Shown: positions 9,300 through 21,729, numbered from the stretch's first letter. The stretch is 64,000 nt of DNA from Guillardia theta CCMP2712 (GCF_000315625.1 NW_005434606.1:124946-188945); one strand, 5' to 3'. Notes: generated from the letters alone by a model not told the origin. Numbers and translations are program-made.

Positions 9300-11460
9300 C
9301 AAGAGCTGGTTTTGCAAGCAAGGTTCTTCTATCTTTGGTGGAAAATGCACAGCCAACCTTTCAAAAGAATCGAACTTCAACCTCCTACTAGACGCTGACG
9401 TCACACCTTACTATGATGCAAAACCCGCTGAAGTATCATGATATTTATCCCACTCTTCCAACAGAGATTCCACCTTTCACAGCAACAATCCGAATTCGGC
9501 CTCTCTACCTTGCTTCAATCTACGGGTTCCGATGCAGAACTTTGATCTTTTCCCACTTCTCTTGTACGCACCTTGAAGGATGAATAGCAATGCTCGCTCA
9601 CTTGACTGTTCACTGTCTCGCGTTCCCTAACAAGAAGCTGTATCCACAGACTGCTCTCCTTCTTCCCAAACAAGTGTTATGTGCAGCCTATCCGGTTTTA
9701 GTTCGAATAGGCTTCTTCTAGACAGTTCAGCAAGGCTCCGGAACCCTGTGATGTCTTGTAATCACTCGTACTGCACTTCCGCAACACTTTTCCCCAGTGT
9801 CCGAGCGGTCAGATTTCCTCTTGAAGAGCTCAATCACCTCTGAAATTCACGTTGAAAAAACTCTTTTCTTGTCTTTTGCAGATATCTTCATCCTCTGCTC
9901 CATCACGCTTCTCCGCATCCTACCGCTCGTGCCACTTCCGGTACCTCCATTCCTTCCGCCATTGTTGCCAGCCTATTGGGGGGTCGCTGGAGCTTTGGAG
10001 CGCTTAACGGCCACCTACCCAGACCCACCCTTTCCATTCCACAGTACCTCCTATGTATTTAACTGGATTTCATATACCCCTCCACTACCCATATTTCTCT
10101 CTTCTGGCAATAGAGGATCGTCTATATCCTCCCACCTTCGAGTCTGTGAGAGCCATACCTCCTACCCCCTCATGTCTGGTACCCTTGCCCTCTGACTCAC
10201 CATCCGATCAACCCTTACCCCCACCCCCATTTTCCCATCGAGATACCCAACCTTATCCCTTCTGTCATCTACTATCGGAGACCCCAACATGACCCACCCC
10301 ATCATATGAGCAGTACCCACCCAAACAACATCCTGTTCATGCCCGTACCTTCCGTGTCCACCCTCTACCCACCCCCCATATACCTTCATTGTTGGTCCCT
10401 TGCAGGCCGGTCCTTTTTACTAGACCTTGTAGGGGACCTTCACCACCCCACCACAATTTTCCCTCTTTCACTCTGGTAAAATTGGGGGTTCTGCATGCTT
10501 TTTGTGTCCGCCAAAGAGATTAGATCACCCCTACCCAGAGTTTTCTAGCACTACCCTACCGTGATAACGAACAGCTGTCAAACACCCACCCTTCCATTTC
10601 CAAGATGTGCAGTAGCAAATTACCCACCCTAATGGATGAACTTTCACGAATGTGATGACCCCTCTGAAAGCACAGTGGCACAATTCTACATTTGAACCAC
10701 CCACCCTCAGAATTGACTTTGAAACTCTCTTTAGGGAGCACCCTGCTTGGAGTACACCGGTACTCGAGATCACCCCACCCCCATGAGCAATGAACCAGCC
10801 CTGTGCACCACCCCTGAGTGTCTATCACAGTTTGTTTGCCGCATTTTGACCACCCCAGCTGAAGAGGGCAGCGTTTAGGTCACAGTTGGAAAAGGTGATC
10901 GACGTTTTGAAATTTTGTTTGTTTTTGCGCAAATTATCTCAAACTATTTGAAAGACTTCTTCAATCTATACACCTACCCGTTTGATTGGCCCGGACCACT
11001 TTTCAATTCACCCTACCCCATGCTCGATTCACACACGTAAATCCTGACTACCCCTTGTTTCATATCAAAAGTACCACCCCTCAAATTTAGGATAACCACC
11101 CCTCTCAGATCTCATGGTTGCCACTCCCTTCATTGATGAGTACTAGGGTACGTTATTTTCCATTTTGTTATTAAAGCCAGTTTGCCGTAAACGAAAAAGC
11201 AGGGGGGTAGGGTACCTTTCCGATAAGAGCTCTACTACCTCTTGGATCGTTCTGAAATCTTTAATAAGGGTAGGGGTGCTTTTAAGTTTTAAAATGGCCT
11301 CTTTGTTGGACCCCCATGCCATATTCCCCATAGAACAGGAATAATGGATCTGGAGATGGGGGTGGGGTGACCCTGTAGTGTTCACGGATGTACAGGGAAA
11401 GGGGTAGGTAGTGGTAAAATGCAAGTGACCGTTTCAGGTACAAGAAATGTTTAGTTAAAA
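9300..11460. other. Intergenic: C-rich DNA with recurring CCACCC/CTACCC words
   Basis: No gene is supported. From about 9960 to 11130 the + strand is studded with degenerate CCACCC, CTACCC and ACCCCTC words, and from about 11190 to 11420 the strand bias flips to GGGGTAG. The same words recur at 14225-14440, 22200-22500, 40860-41190 and 45940-46110. ORFs here have no protein-like composition. Confidence 0.6.
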
Positions 11461-12490
11461 CCAACGGAAGCGGCAGCCGCCGGTTTGGAGTCCGCCGCCG
11501 ATCACAGGCTAACTTCAGTGAACACGGACGGTGACGGTTGCTAAGTCAAGTTATCGGCCCGGCCGGGAAGCGGGCCGGCCTCTCCGGCGGCGGCCTGGCT
11601 CCCGACGGTCACAGCCTGCTGGGTTTAGTTTACGGTAGTACCGTCCAAAGTCAAGTTAAAAACGGTCACCGGGTGGCGGGCCAGGGTGTGTCAGGGACTC
11701 CGGGAGACTCCGAGTCACTGCCACCGTGACTGTCACTGCGCCCGGGCGGGCGCCGGCCCGGCGCCGGCAAGCCGCGGAGGCTCGACCGTCGCCCGGAACT
11801 GCCAGTTTCGGAGGCCCCCGAGGCTTGCGCGGCCAGTTGACCGGCCCGGCGGTCACCGGTGATCAGGGCCGGCGAGCCGGGCGGAGACTCGGCCTGAGCG
11901 GCCGCCGAGCCTGTCTCCTTACCGTAACCGTCCGCGTACTTAGTAACTTTGAAGCTACGGGTGACCGTACTATCAGTACCATAGCCTAGTACTGGGCCCG
12001 TACCGTACGGTACGCCGCACCGGGCCGCTGGGGCCGCACTGAGCCTGAGGCCCAGTAGGCCGGGCCCGGGCGCCGCCGGGCGTCACCCCGCCCGGTTACT
12101 GGGCCGTCCGATCCGCCGGTTGGCCGGGCGGCGGCGGCGGGCGGGCGGCACTGCCGGGCCCCGCCCGGTGAGCGGCGGCGCGCGCATGATACTAGGCTAT
12201 CATATGATGATATGGGCGGCCCGCCCACTGGGCCACGGCCGGCCCGTCCGATCACCCCGGGGCCGACGGCGCGGCGCCTCGGCGGACCGTCCGGTGACCC
12301 GGCGGCGGCCCAGTGGGCCCACTGTCCCCGGCGGACTCAGAGAGAACGGCGGCCGCCGGCGCGGGGTCCCGCCGGACTCCTCACCGCGGAGCGGCCGCAG
12401 CCCCGGCGGGCCGTGCGGCTCGCAGGCCTGCGGCCAGTGACTGCAGTGCAGGGCCGCCCAGTCTTCGGCGCGCTTCGGGGCCCCCGGTAT
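11460..12490. other. GC-rich island without genes
   Basis: About 1 kb dominated by GGCC, GCCGG and CGGCGG words, far more GC-rich than the genes on either side. It holds CCGTACGG at 12003-12010 and an AAAGTCAAGTTAAAA stretch at about 11647. ORFs on both strands look like composition artefacts (Arg/Gly/Pro/Ala only). The island ends abruptly about 50 bp from the stop of the next gene. Confidence 0.65.
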
Positions 12491-12535
12491 TCAAGTGGCT
12501 CTTGTCATGGGAATGGGGCTGAGTCGATGGTATCA

Positions 12536-13843
12536 TCATGGCATGATCGTCCGCGACCTTGGCTGAAGAGCTTCCGCAGCAACGTAGCAAGTTCTTGCCG
12601 GGTTCGTTTTCCAAAATGCGAGGGTGAAGAAGAAGGGATGGAACTTGTCGTTACCATTGATTGCCGGCATGCCTTTGGTATCTGAACGAGCCCACTCGGA
12701 AACGAGTGCAAAGCCCAAGAGAAAGCGCAGATGGGCGTTCTTGGTTCTCCTGATGTGGAAGTAGAGAGCGGCAAAGATCAAGGTCAAGCAGAAACCAAGA
12801 TAGTTTCCTCCTAAGAACCCGATCAAGTAGTTGAGCAAAAGGATGGCTACCGTGTCGGTCGGCTTATTCGTACAGATGCAGTTTGCCAGCTCTTGCTTTA
12901 TCGAGCTCGGGAGCTCTGGAACCTCACAGGCAGGATGCAACAGGGCCTCGCACGACAAAGCATTGTCATAAATGATCTCCTTTGCAAACATGTTGTATTG
13001 CGCGTAAAAGCACTCGTGGCCCGGTTCGATAGGACGGTCAGGTGGTGGATGAACGGTCCAAACCTGCCCAGTGACCCCGTCTGACAAAGAGGTTGTCCAG
13101 GAGTTGATGGTGAAGTTTTCTCCAAGTTTTTTTGTCATGAGCCGCACATATCGATCCTGAGCCTCGGAGGTGGTGAAGGATGGAATGTCTCCTCCGAGGG
13201 TGGTGCATAATTCCTTGGCCTCCTTGAAGGACTTGGTTGCACAGGCCATGATAAGCTCGGAAGAATTATTGTTTGTCTGGTTGGTAGTAGAGCCGAGAAG
13301 AGAAGAAGTAGCATTCAGATGTACAAATTCGAATTGTCGGCAAGCAATCAAGTTTGACAGGAAAAAAGCTGCCAGAGATGTGGACACCGCATAGGTGATG
13401 ATAAGCAGAACGTAGACACATGGCCGCAGTTTGCGCACAAGGCAAAACTCTGTCTCCTTAGCTTTGCTTAGACCAGAAAACAAGTGCTTGATCACTTGGT
13501 TCAACATCAAGAATTTCAAAAATGGAGCGACAGCAGCCGATATGAATCCGATTCCTACTAGTGATGTTGAATCCATACGCGTGGATACAAGAACAGTAGC
13601 CGAGGCAATCAGCACTGCTAACATAGTGTTGATCAGCAAGAAGAAGCGATTTATCCTCGAGTAATTCTCACAGTCCTCAGGCTGAGCAAAAAAAGTCGAG
13701 TACTCGTCACTCGTCTCGAAATGTTCCCGCAGCTTGTTGTAGAGGTTCATGGGAGTGTAGAACTTCACCAGAAACGTGGCAAGGCTGATGTCAGGAAGCT
13801 GTTCGGAGTCGGGCTTCTTCGCCCATGCGGCAATGGCGGACAT
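12536..13843 (-). CDS. Multi-pass membrane protein with C-type-lectin-like loop
   Basis: An intronless frame; the first ATG gives 435 residues starting MSAIAAWAKK. Hydrophobic helices lie at about residues 65-90, 95-115, 140-165 and 325-355. Between the third and fourth lies a domain of about 150 residues with several N-glycosylation sites (NATS, NQTN, NNSS, NFT). Its FKEAKELCTTLGGDIPSFTT, a Trp-containing core and the closing pattern ALSCEALLHPACEVP resemble a C-type lectin fold, but calcium ligands are not obvious. It may be a cell-surface or endomembrane receptor. The last 60 residues or so are hydrophilic and could be affected by an unseen intron. An upstream exon cannot be excluded. The family is not otherwise recognised. 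Confidence 0.65.
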   Translation of the reverse strand: MSAIAAWAKKPDSEQLPDISLATFLVKFYTPMNLYNKLREHFETSDEYSTFFAQPEDCENYSRINRFFLLINTMLAVLIASATVLVSTRMDSTSLVGIGFISAAVAPFLKFLMLNQVIKHLFSGLSKAKETEFCLVRKLRPCVYVLLIITYAVSTSLAAFFLSNLIACRQFEFVHLNATSSLLGSTTNQTNNNSSELIMACATKSFKEAKELCTTLGGDIPSFTTSEAQDRYVRLMTKKLGENFTINSWTTSLSDGVTGQVWTVHPPPDRPIEPGHECFYAQYNMFAKEIIYDNALSCEALLHPACEVPELPSSIKQELANCICTNKPTDTVAILLLNYLIGFLGGNYLGFCLTLIFAALYFHIRRTKNAHLRFLLGFALVSEWARSDTKGMPAINGNDKFHPFFFTLAFWKTNPARTCYVAAEALQPRSRTIMP

Positions 13844-13849
13844 GCTGCT

Positions 13850-15270
13850 CTTGTCTCTCAAGGGTCTCAACGCACAGGCTCAACCTGCCAACCACCGACC
13901 TGATCCCTCGGAGCTCGCCAACCACACGGTCGTACCAGGGGTGACATGAAATGGACCCGACACGAACAGGGAATTGTTGACTAAAGGTTAGTACCACACT
14001 GCAGAATATCCGGGGGATGTGGTATGAAGGTCTCTGATTTAACTTAAAACTTTGAGTAAAAAACTTCTCTAAGGTCCGGGTGGCTGCCGCCGCCGGCCGG
14101 GCTCCGTCGGACCTCCGAGACTCAGTCACTGAGTCCTCGGGCGCTAGTTGTGATACACTTATAGATGAGTAAAGAAGACTGTACCAGAACGCTTTTAGTC
14201 ACTAGCTGTAATCTCTGAAACGAGTGGGGTCAGGGGTGATGCTTCTACTACCCCCTGGGGTAAAGGGGCGGATAAATTGCTAATGCGGTAGGGGTTGGGT
14301 TGACAAAAGTGGGTGGGTAGTCGTCAACAACAAGCTATTAGATGGGGTAGTAACTACTGCAATCTTCCTTAACACAGGTGGGGTAGCCACTTTCATGCTA
14401 GAAAAGTGGGGTGGGGTAGTGTAGCGGTGGGGTGGTCTGTCTCTACGATAATGGTCGACAAGGACGACAGCAGGGCAGGTGGCAGGGGTTGCGACTCTAG
14501 GCAGCTGATATGCAGACCTGGAGCAAGCTGAGGTGGACGAGGAAGAGGGAGAAGATGATTAAGAGTAGAGCTAGGACGAAGGGGAGGGAGGGAGGAGGAG
14601 GAGGAGGAGGGAGGAGGAGAGGATAGTCATGCCAACAATCACGATAAGGAGTAGAATAGAAGAGGTAAGCGCTCAATAGTAGGGCGGTGGGTGGTAAGGG
14701 ATCAAGAGAGTATCGAGAACAAGGTAGTCACATGGACATTGAACAAGAAACGACAAGGAGCTTGTTGCATGAAGAGTTTCGGAGATCCTGAGCATCATTG
14801 CACCCCACGAAAGCGTTCTTAGTATTTTAGCCCTGATCAGGAGTTCGCACAACCAAAATGACCGTCAAATCAGACCAGAATATCCATGACCCAGTAACAT
14901 ATTTTCTTTTGATGCAGACGGACAACAAAGGCGGATAGAATATAGGTTGTCCCGATCTTGTTTTGGAAGTTGGAATATTTCAATATCCCAATATCAGCGA
15001 TCAGCAGCAAGGAGAGTATTGCGATGATGGACACGTTCTCTTTTCGGATCATGTGAGAATGCTCACGTCGTGATTGCGATCGCTGGTTGGATAGTCCAGA
15101 GAAGCTTGCTGGAAGATGGGAGCGCAGGGGTCAAAGGGGTCCACAAAGCCAAGCTCAGCTGTGCACCTCAGAGGTGAACGGGAGGAGTAGGGAGGTTGTG
15201 AGAGGTCTGATTTCATTTCCAGGCAAGAAAGACCTCGCAGGTACTTCCTCCTCCCTTGGAGATGTGGAGA
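13850..15270. other. Intergenic: motif copy, G-rich words, no gene seen
   Basis: A copy of the AACTT...TTTGAGTAAA motif lies at 14041-14061 beside a short GC-rich patch (14075-14150). Positions 14220-14440 carry many GGGGTAG words. From 14500 to 15080 nothing gene-like was found. The last part may hold the promoter or a first exon of the PDZ gene that follows. Confidence 0.5.
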
Positions 15271-15278
15271 GCGGCAGC

Positions 15279-18200
15279 ATGTGCTTGCATGACAACTGTG
15301 CAGGAGTGGGGGTGATCTTCAGGAAGAACCATGAGGGATTCCTCATAGTGAAGGTGGAGCAGCACAGTCCTGCCTTGTTGACAGGTATTGATCTTGTGCC
15401 TTGTCTTGCAGGATCTGGTCGGAGGATCCGCTGCGGATCAGAGCGGGCTGATAGAGCCCGGAGACATGTTAACCCAGGTCTGCTGCTCGTGAACGTTGAG
15501 CGAATTTCGTCAAGGTGGCTTGTCAGGTGGATGATATCAAGGTAGCCAAGGCGAGCATAGCGGTGAGAACATTGCTGGTCCTTGTTGCCTGGGGGAGTTC
15601 TTGGATGGTGAATGCGCCTGTGATGCACGGGATGGTGGAGCTGTCGACTCTGTGGAGGTTTGCCGTTGTGGTCGTCTTGGTCATTTTCTCGTGCAGGAGA
15701 TCTCATCTCTTGTTCTTGGAGAGCCTGGGCAGCAGGTTTGTAGTATCATCGCTCTAGTAGGAAGCCTGGCCTCATCCACACCTACAGGTCAAGTTGAAGT
15801 TCGTGCGTATGGTTGGGAAGTCAAAGAAGAAGTACAAGGTAAGACAAGGAGAATGTTCTATTGATGAGGGAGGTGGAGGCAGCGAGGGTGGAGAGGTTTA
15901 TGCCAAGATGCGAATAGAGATCATGCCGATGGTGGTGACGATCCTTGGGTCCGATAGGTCAGCTTGCAGAGGACTGTTCGAGCTTCGTTAGAGCCAACCT
16001 ATCATGTACAGCGGGATGGAATCAATACAAAGGTACGAGGATGAGATGTGATTTCTGACATGATCGTGTTGTTGCTTACTGCCATTTGTTTACTGTTCTC
16101 TCTCGACTTTCACACAGTCTTCCACTGACTTCTTTCCCCAAGGTCACGCACATTCACTTGGATTGCTTGCAAGACCAGGACTTGAGCAAGGTACGGCTGC
16201 TGAGGAGGTAGCGGCAGTTGCCGCCTTACCATCCTCTCAAGGGGGCTAGCGTGGAAGAATCGCATGCAAGGGATGTATTGGATGCCGACGGCAACGTGGT
16301 TGGACCAGGTGGATTTTATTTGTGGTGGAGGATAAAAGGGATGACATAGATTCCTCTCTAGGGCTGATTCAGCGAGCGAAGGCAGCGAAAGAGCAAGACG
16401 TAGTCTCTCCAGTCCCTCCCCTCCTCTCTTACCTTCTCGCTCCTCCTTCTCTCCCCTCTGTCCCCCTCCTCTTCTTTGGCACCCTGGCTCCCTCCTTTCT
16501 CCCCTCCTCTCTCGCCTTCTCCCTCCCTACTCTCCTCTCCCCTTGTCCTCTACCTTGCTCAAGTCACTCCAGGTCTTCGGTGTCGAGCGCATCGACGCGT
16601 CCCATCCAGCATGGCCCGGGAACAACGTGAGACAGAAGTTTGCGGGTTGAGTGGAGGCAAGTCTGAGCTGGGGTGCAGCTGAAGAGGAACGTGGTCGCCC
16701 AAGGAAATCTCAACACAGAAGCGCAAGTGACGAAGTCGCCGGGCGGTGACGATGAAAGGAGGAGAGGTGAAGCAGCTGGTGATGGTTGTGAACAGAGAAG
16801 AAGAAGAAGAAGAGCACGAAGACAGCGGAGAAGGAAAAGGAGAAGGAGGCGGAGAGATCTGTGCGTTCATGCAGAGTCTTGTCGTTGTGCGAAGGCTCTG
16901 ACGAGATGTTGGAAGATGCCGTCGTCCATTCCGAGCTCGTCGGACATGTACATGAAGTCAGAGGTGAGGGCAGGATGGAGCAAAGGGTGGAGCAAACGAG
17001 TTGATTGACTATGAAATGAAGGAGATGACAAAGAGCCAGACAAGGGAGCAGAAGAAGCAAGTGGTGGAGGCCAACAAGGACTCAGGCAGCCTGTCTCAGG
17101 AGCAGGAAGTCTCGAACCTCTTCGACAGCTTCATGGTGATCGAGTCGGACCTGACCTCTCCTTGTCTGATGTTTTTGCCTCGCAGAAGTCCACTGAACAC
17201 CCTTTGAATGTTCGTTGCTGCCCCCCTGCCTCCTCTCCCTCATCCTCATCCTTGACTGTGCAGGATCCCTTCTTCGTTGCAGCTGCTGCCGCCGAAGACC
17301 ATAGGTAGGGAGAAGGAGGGAGGGACAATGATGGGCCGGGACGATAGGGAAAGTGAGGAGCAGATCTCATGAGGACATCCTGAGATGAAGATGGTGGGAA
17401 AGGAAGGGGGAGGACGGGGGGGGGGGGGAGGAAGAGGGAGGGCGAGAAAAGAGATTGGAGGAGGAGGAGGAGGAGTAGGAGGAGGAGGAGGAGGAGGAGG
17501 AGGAGGAGGAGGAGGAGGAGGAGGAGGAGGAGGAGGAGGAGGAGGAGGAGGAGGAGGAGGAGGAGGAGGAGTNNNNNNNNNNNNNNNNNNNNNNNNNNNN
17601 NNNNNNNNNNNNNNNNNNNNNNNNNNNNNNNNNNNNNNNNNNNNNNNNNNNNNNNNNNNNNNNNNNNNNNNNCCTCCTCCCATCCGTCGAGCCCTCCCCC
17701 CCTATCGTCGAGCCCTCCCCCCCTATCGTCGAGCCCTCCCCCCCTATCGTCGAGCCTCCCCCCCTATCGTCGAGCCTCCTCCTATCGTCGAGCCTCCTCC
17801 TCCTGTGATCAGCCCAGCGTCTGTCCTGCATCCCCTTCCAGCCACAAAGGAGGATGACGATGTGCCGGAAGCAGTCGTCACTGTACTGCCTTCTCTTCTC
17901 TGGGTCTGTTGCTCATGCTCTGCAGGTGGAGGATGCAGAAGAAGCCGACACGCCCGACTGGGAAGGGATCGCTCAGAGCAGGTGAAGAGACTTGGAGGCA
18001 AATTAGAGAGGGAGGGAGGGTGAGTGAGTGGATGGGTAGGGTAAGGAACTGACTGACTGACTGACTGAGGAAGAGAAGGGAGGGAGGAAGAGGGGGAGGG
18101 AGGGAGAGAAGGAGGGAAAGAGGGGGACGGAGGGAGGGAGGGAGGGAGGGAGGGAGGGAGGGAGGGAAGGAGGAGGAGGAGGCTGACTCGCTTCTCTGTG

Positions 18201-19345
18201 GGCAGGGTTCTGGTGTTCGAGGCTAAGAGCAGGGAGCAAAAGGCGGAGGTAGGGAGACTCGCACTCCCTCCTGCTCCTTCTCGTCCTGATGACATTTGAC
18301 AGAAGCCCAAGAAAGTGGATCTTGAGAAGGAATGGGCGAAGACCGCAGCCAAGCAGTCTTCTGGTGAGGACTCTTCCTCTCTCCCTACCCCTCCTATCCC
18401 CCCTCCACGTCTTCGACCCCCCTCCCTACCCCTCCTATCCTCTCATCCCCTCTCCGTCCCTCCCCGGTTCCCCCCTCTTTCTTGGTCTATCTCTAGTATT
18501 GTACTCACTAGTCACTCAGATCCACCCCCGAGCGTCAAGGCATGCGCAGGAAGCGAACTTTCCACTTCCAGCCTGACGAGTCTGCAGCAGACCGTCGAGC
18601 CTCCCGTCAAGGAGGAAAAGAAGCCTCTGAAACCCGTGGTAAAGAAGGTGAATCCTCCTGCCGCAGCCCCTTCCCCTCCTACTCCTACTCCTACTCCTAC
18701 TCCTACTCCTTCTCCCCCTGCCCCTGCTCCTACTCCTACTCCTTCCCCTCCTGCTCCTGCTCCTACTCCTTCCCCTCCTGCTCCTGCTCCTACTCCTCCT
18801 GCTCCTGCTCATGAATCTGCTTCCCTAGCTCCTCCTTTTTGATCCTCCGACTTCTCCCCCTGTCCTGCTCGCTCCCTGCTGCATACATCCCCTCACTCTC
18901 CTCTTTCGCTCTGCCCTTGTGCTCTTGACCATGCTCTGCAGACGTCGCCACGAGCATCGGATGCGCCTAAGAAGATGGGCGGGAAAGGAGATCTAGCGGT
19001 GTGTGCGGAGGGAGGAGGAGAGGAAACACAACCCTTGTGGAGGAGACTGAAAGAGGGAGGACAGAGGGGAGGAGGGCTGTGAGGGGGAGGGGAGAGGGAA
19101 AGAAGAAGAGCTCGGACAGATAGGGGAGGGAGGGAAGGGACAAAGGAGGAGGGGGATAGGAGGGGAAAGGGGAGGGGAGGGGGAGAGGGAACGGGGAGAG
19201 GAGGGAAAAGGCGAGGGAGAGGAAGATACGAGGGCGTGATGGGATGGGACAGCGAGTGAGAGGTGACGCTCGACATCTGCAGGCGTTGATGGCAGCGAGG
19301 AAGAAGCAGATGGACGAGGCAGACGACGATGGCTACTACTTCTAA
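15279..19345 (+). CDS. PDZ-domain protein with long disordered acidic/Pro-rich tail; contains an assembly gap
   Basis: The PDZ core is built from 15279-15353 (start unresolved), 15412-15477, 15527-15562, 15697-15735, 15788-15838, 15970-16032 and 16143-16190, all phase 0. It reads GVGVIFRKNHEGFLIVK, then LIEPGDMLTQ and VDDIKVAKASIA. Further exons follow but 16240-17130 cannot be assembled with certainty. After the gap come VEDAEEADTPDWEGIAQS, VLVFEAKSREQKAE, KPKKVDLEKEWAKTAAKQ, a Lys/Pro segment, and the final exon ALMAARKKQMDEADDDGYYF with TAA at 19343-19345. The tail is charged, repetitive and probably unstructured. The PDZ domain suggests a scaffold. The first ATG used (MCLHDNCAG) lies directly before the PDZ, so upstream exons are likely. 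Confidence 0.6.
17401..17572. repeat. GGA microsatellite up to the assembly gap
   Basis: About 170 bases of near-pure GGA/GAG triplets run directly into the run of unknown bases and probably caused the gap. It sits in an intron or a disordered segment of the PDZ gene. Confidence 0.9.
17573..17672. other. Assembly gap, 100 unknown bases
   Basis: Exactly 100 N, most likely a placeholder of arbitrary size. Coding sequence of the PDZ gene may be missing here. Confidence 0.99.
17681..17802 (+). repeat. 21-bp minisatellite with core CCTATCGTCGAGC, possibly coding
   Basis: Six or seven units of about 21 bases with the core CCTATCGTCGAGC. In one frame they encode PPIVEPS-type repeats that lead in frame into ATKEDDDVPEA. 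Unit length varies by one or a few bases, so the frame is not kept throughout. Coding status before the last two units is therefore uncertain. Confidence 0.75.
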
Positions 19346-19556
19346 TCACTTTCATTCTTGACATGGACAAAAACACTCTCTGCTTTTACACCGTCTGCTC
19401 TCGTGAGATGCACAACAAGCGTCTCCCGCTCTCCCTTCCTCGCTGCTCTTGCTCCCTCTCCCGCTGCTCTCCTCCTTCCTACCTCCTGCTCGTGAACTCT
19501 CCCCCTCCTCAACTTTGGCTGTGCTCTCGTCGCAGCTCGACCTGCATGTCGCTCCT

Positions 19557-21723
19557 CTAGTCTACCTTGATGGACGCGTAGATGATACGGATGAAGAGAA
19601 AGGTGGCGATGAAGCCCATGAAGCCGGTCACCACCATGAACGCGTAGGAGATAACCGTCATGTAACCGAAGAAGATGAGTCCGCTGATCACCGACGCCTT
19701 CTGCTCAGACACGCTCGTCACTGACATGGCAGCAGAAGGAGAGAGGAGGAGGAGGAGGAGGAGGAGGAGGAGGAGGAGGAGGAGGAGGAGGAAGGCAGCA
19801 GGCAGGAGCGAGCAGAGGAATAGGAAGAAGAAGAGGAGTAGTAGGAAGAAGAAAGAGAGTTAGAGTAGAGGGGAGGATAGAGACCTTGGCAATGTGGACG
19901 CGGGTGAGGAAGTAGTAGGAGGCGTAGAGGAAGAGGTAGAGGGCGCTCGCTCCCGAGGTGAAGAACGATCTCCACCACCAGTGATAGTCCTCAGAGCACA
20001 GCTGGAAGTAGCACATGACGATGGAGATCTCGGCGCAGGTCACGAGGAGGATGATGAGGACGAGGAGCATGAAGCCGAAGAGGTAGTAGAACCTGTGCTG
20101 CCAGATGGAGGAGAGGATGAAGAAGAGCTCCACAAACACAACCCCGAACGGCAAGACACCTCCCATCAGGATGCTGGGTAGCGATCGCATGTACCAGATC
20201 TGATCGGGGACCTGCCGGGGGATGGGGTTAGTCCGCACTGGGTTCTGGATGGGGTTGGCGCGGAATCCGAGGAAGCTCCCTAGGAAGACGAGAGGAAGGG
20301 AAACGCCGAACCAGAAGACCAGGAGGGCGAGGAGGGTGGTGAAGGGCACCGCTCCCGTCGACTTGTCTCCCCAGAGGACGAGGTTGAGACCGAAGAAGAT
20401 GGCGAAGACAACGCCAGGGAACACCAGAGCTGTCATGAAGGTCGTTCGCAGCCTGTCGATCCCAGCTCCATGGAACATCTTGACGAACCTCGCTGAGATG
20501 TAACCTGCTGGCGTCCCCATGCATGCGAAGAGGAGGACAACGGCAGCGAGGAGGGAGCCTCTGTTCGACGGGCTGAGGAAGCCCAAGACCGCAAAGGCGA
20601 TCGTGAAGCACGTCATCCCTAGCACCTGGACTCCGCTGCCAATGTAGACGGCGAGGAGGGAGGCGTACTTGGGAGGACGGAAAACGTCTCCCGACACAAG
20701 CTTCCATCCCGTCTCCTCTCGGGCCTCTTCCCTCGCCTCCTCGCTCTGCTCGAGCTGGTTGTACCTGTACAGGTCCTTGCGGAGGATCCTCAGCATGATG
20801 AGGGCCACCATTCCCGAGAGGAAGAGGAGGATCACCGACGAGTTCACGATGGAGAACCAGTGAATCTCGTCGTCCTGCCACTGCATCTTCAGGTAGACGT
20901 CCCACCTCGAGGCCCACTTGACGTCGCTGTGCACCCACAGCACGTCATACGTGAACACCACCTCCTGCTTCTTGTGCGTTCGGAGCTGGAGCTTGGGGGC
21001 GTTGGGGTCCGGCCCTCTGTTTGGGTCGCACGTGAACAGCTCGCAGCTGTTCTTGGACGCACACTTCTCGTCCCACTTTCCCTCGTACCTGTGCTCGATA
21101 GACTTGGCCTTCACCTCGAACCCAACGATCAGGACGCCTGGCTCGTCGATCTTGTCCATGTGCGTGCCCGTTGGCTTCACGTTGTGGTAGCGGATGGTGA
21201 ACCTGAGGTGGTTGTTGATGTAGAACTTGGAGGAGTTGTACCCAGAGACCTCGGCGATGGGATACCCGAGCTTGTACGACACAAACTCCTTCCCGTACTG
21301 GTCACGGAACACCACCAGCTCAGCTGCTGGGAGGTTGTCCAGGCGCATGTTGGCCCGGAAGCGGGCTCCTGCGAAGTCGCGGTACTCGTCGACGTTCTGA
21401 GGGGTCCACGTCTTCCTGCACGCGACTTTGCACAGCCTCGATACGTTGGTGTGGAACTGATAGGCCGAAGTCTCCGTCCTCTCGCCAGCCAGCACCTCCC
21501 CGATGTTCTCGGGGAGCTGGTGCTCCCCCCCCTTGGGCTCACAGAAGGGGATGTTGTAGTAGTCGAACTGCAGCGGCGTGAGGTCTGACGTCAGGGTGTT
21601 CACCTTCACCATCAGCTGCTCCCCATGCACATACTTCCGCGGCGCCACTCCCGGCAGGTAGAAGGCGCACACGCCGTGGAGCCAGAGAAACAAAATAAGC
21701 GTGAAAGACTGGGTTGTCGACAT
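19557..21723 (-). CDS. TM9SF: Nonaspanin (transmembrane 9 superfamily) protein
   Basis: Two exons (21723-19885 and 19700-19557) give 660 residues. Residues 1-20 are a signal peptide. The long lumenal domain starts FYLPGVAPRKY, includes LPFCEP-like IPFCEPKG, and has the family's FTYDVLWVHSDVKWASRWDVYL before the first membrane helix. Nine hydrophobic helices follow. The C-terminus is IYASIKVD, whose KVD matches the KxD/E signal that keeps these proteins in the Golgi by COPI binding. The intron contains a (GGA)n run at 19741-19795. Its acceptor was taken as CAG before AAGGCGTCG because this restores the conserved ISGLIFFGYM helix in frame; the nearer AG gives a stop. Members work in endomembrane sorting and cell adhesion. 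Confidence 0.94.
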
Positions 21724-21729
21724 CCTATT

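Noticed and set aside
11986-12685. Several ORFs in the GC-rich island
   Set aside because: Composition is Arg/Gly/Pro/Ala only, both strands are equally open, and no domain or splice pattern is seen.
18654-18841. Pro-rich PTPTP/PAPA reading at the end of one PDZ-gene exon
   Set aside because: A good donor (GTGAATCC) lies before it and a good exon follows at about 18939, so it is more likely an intron, although retention would keep an open frame.
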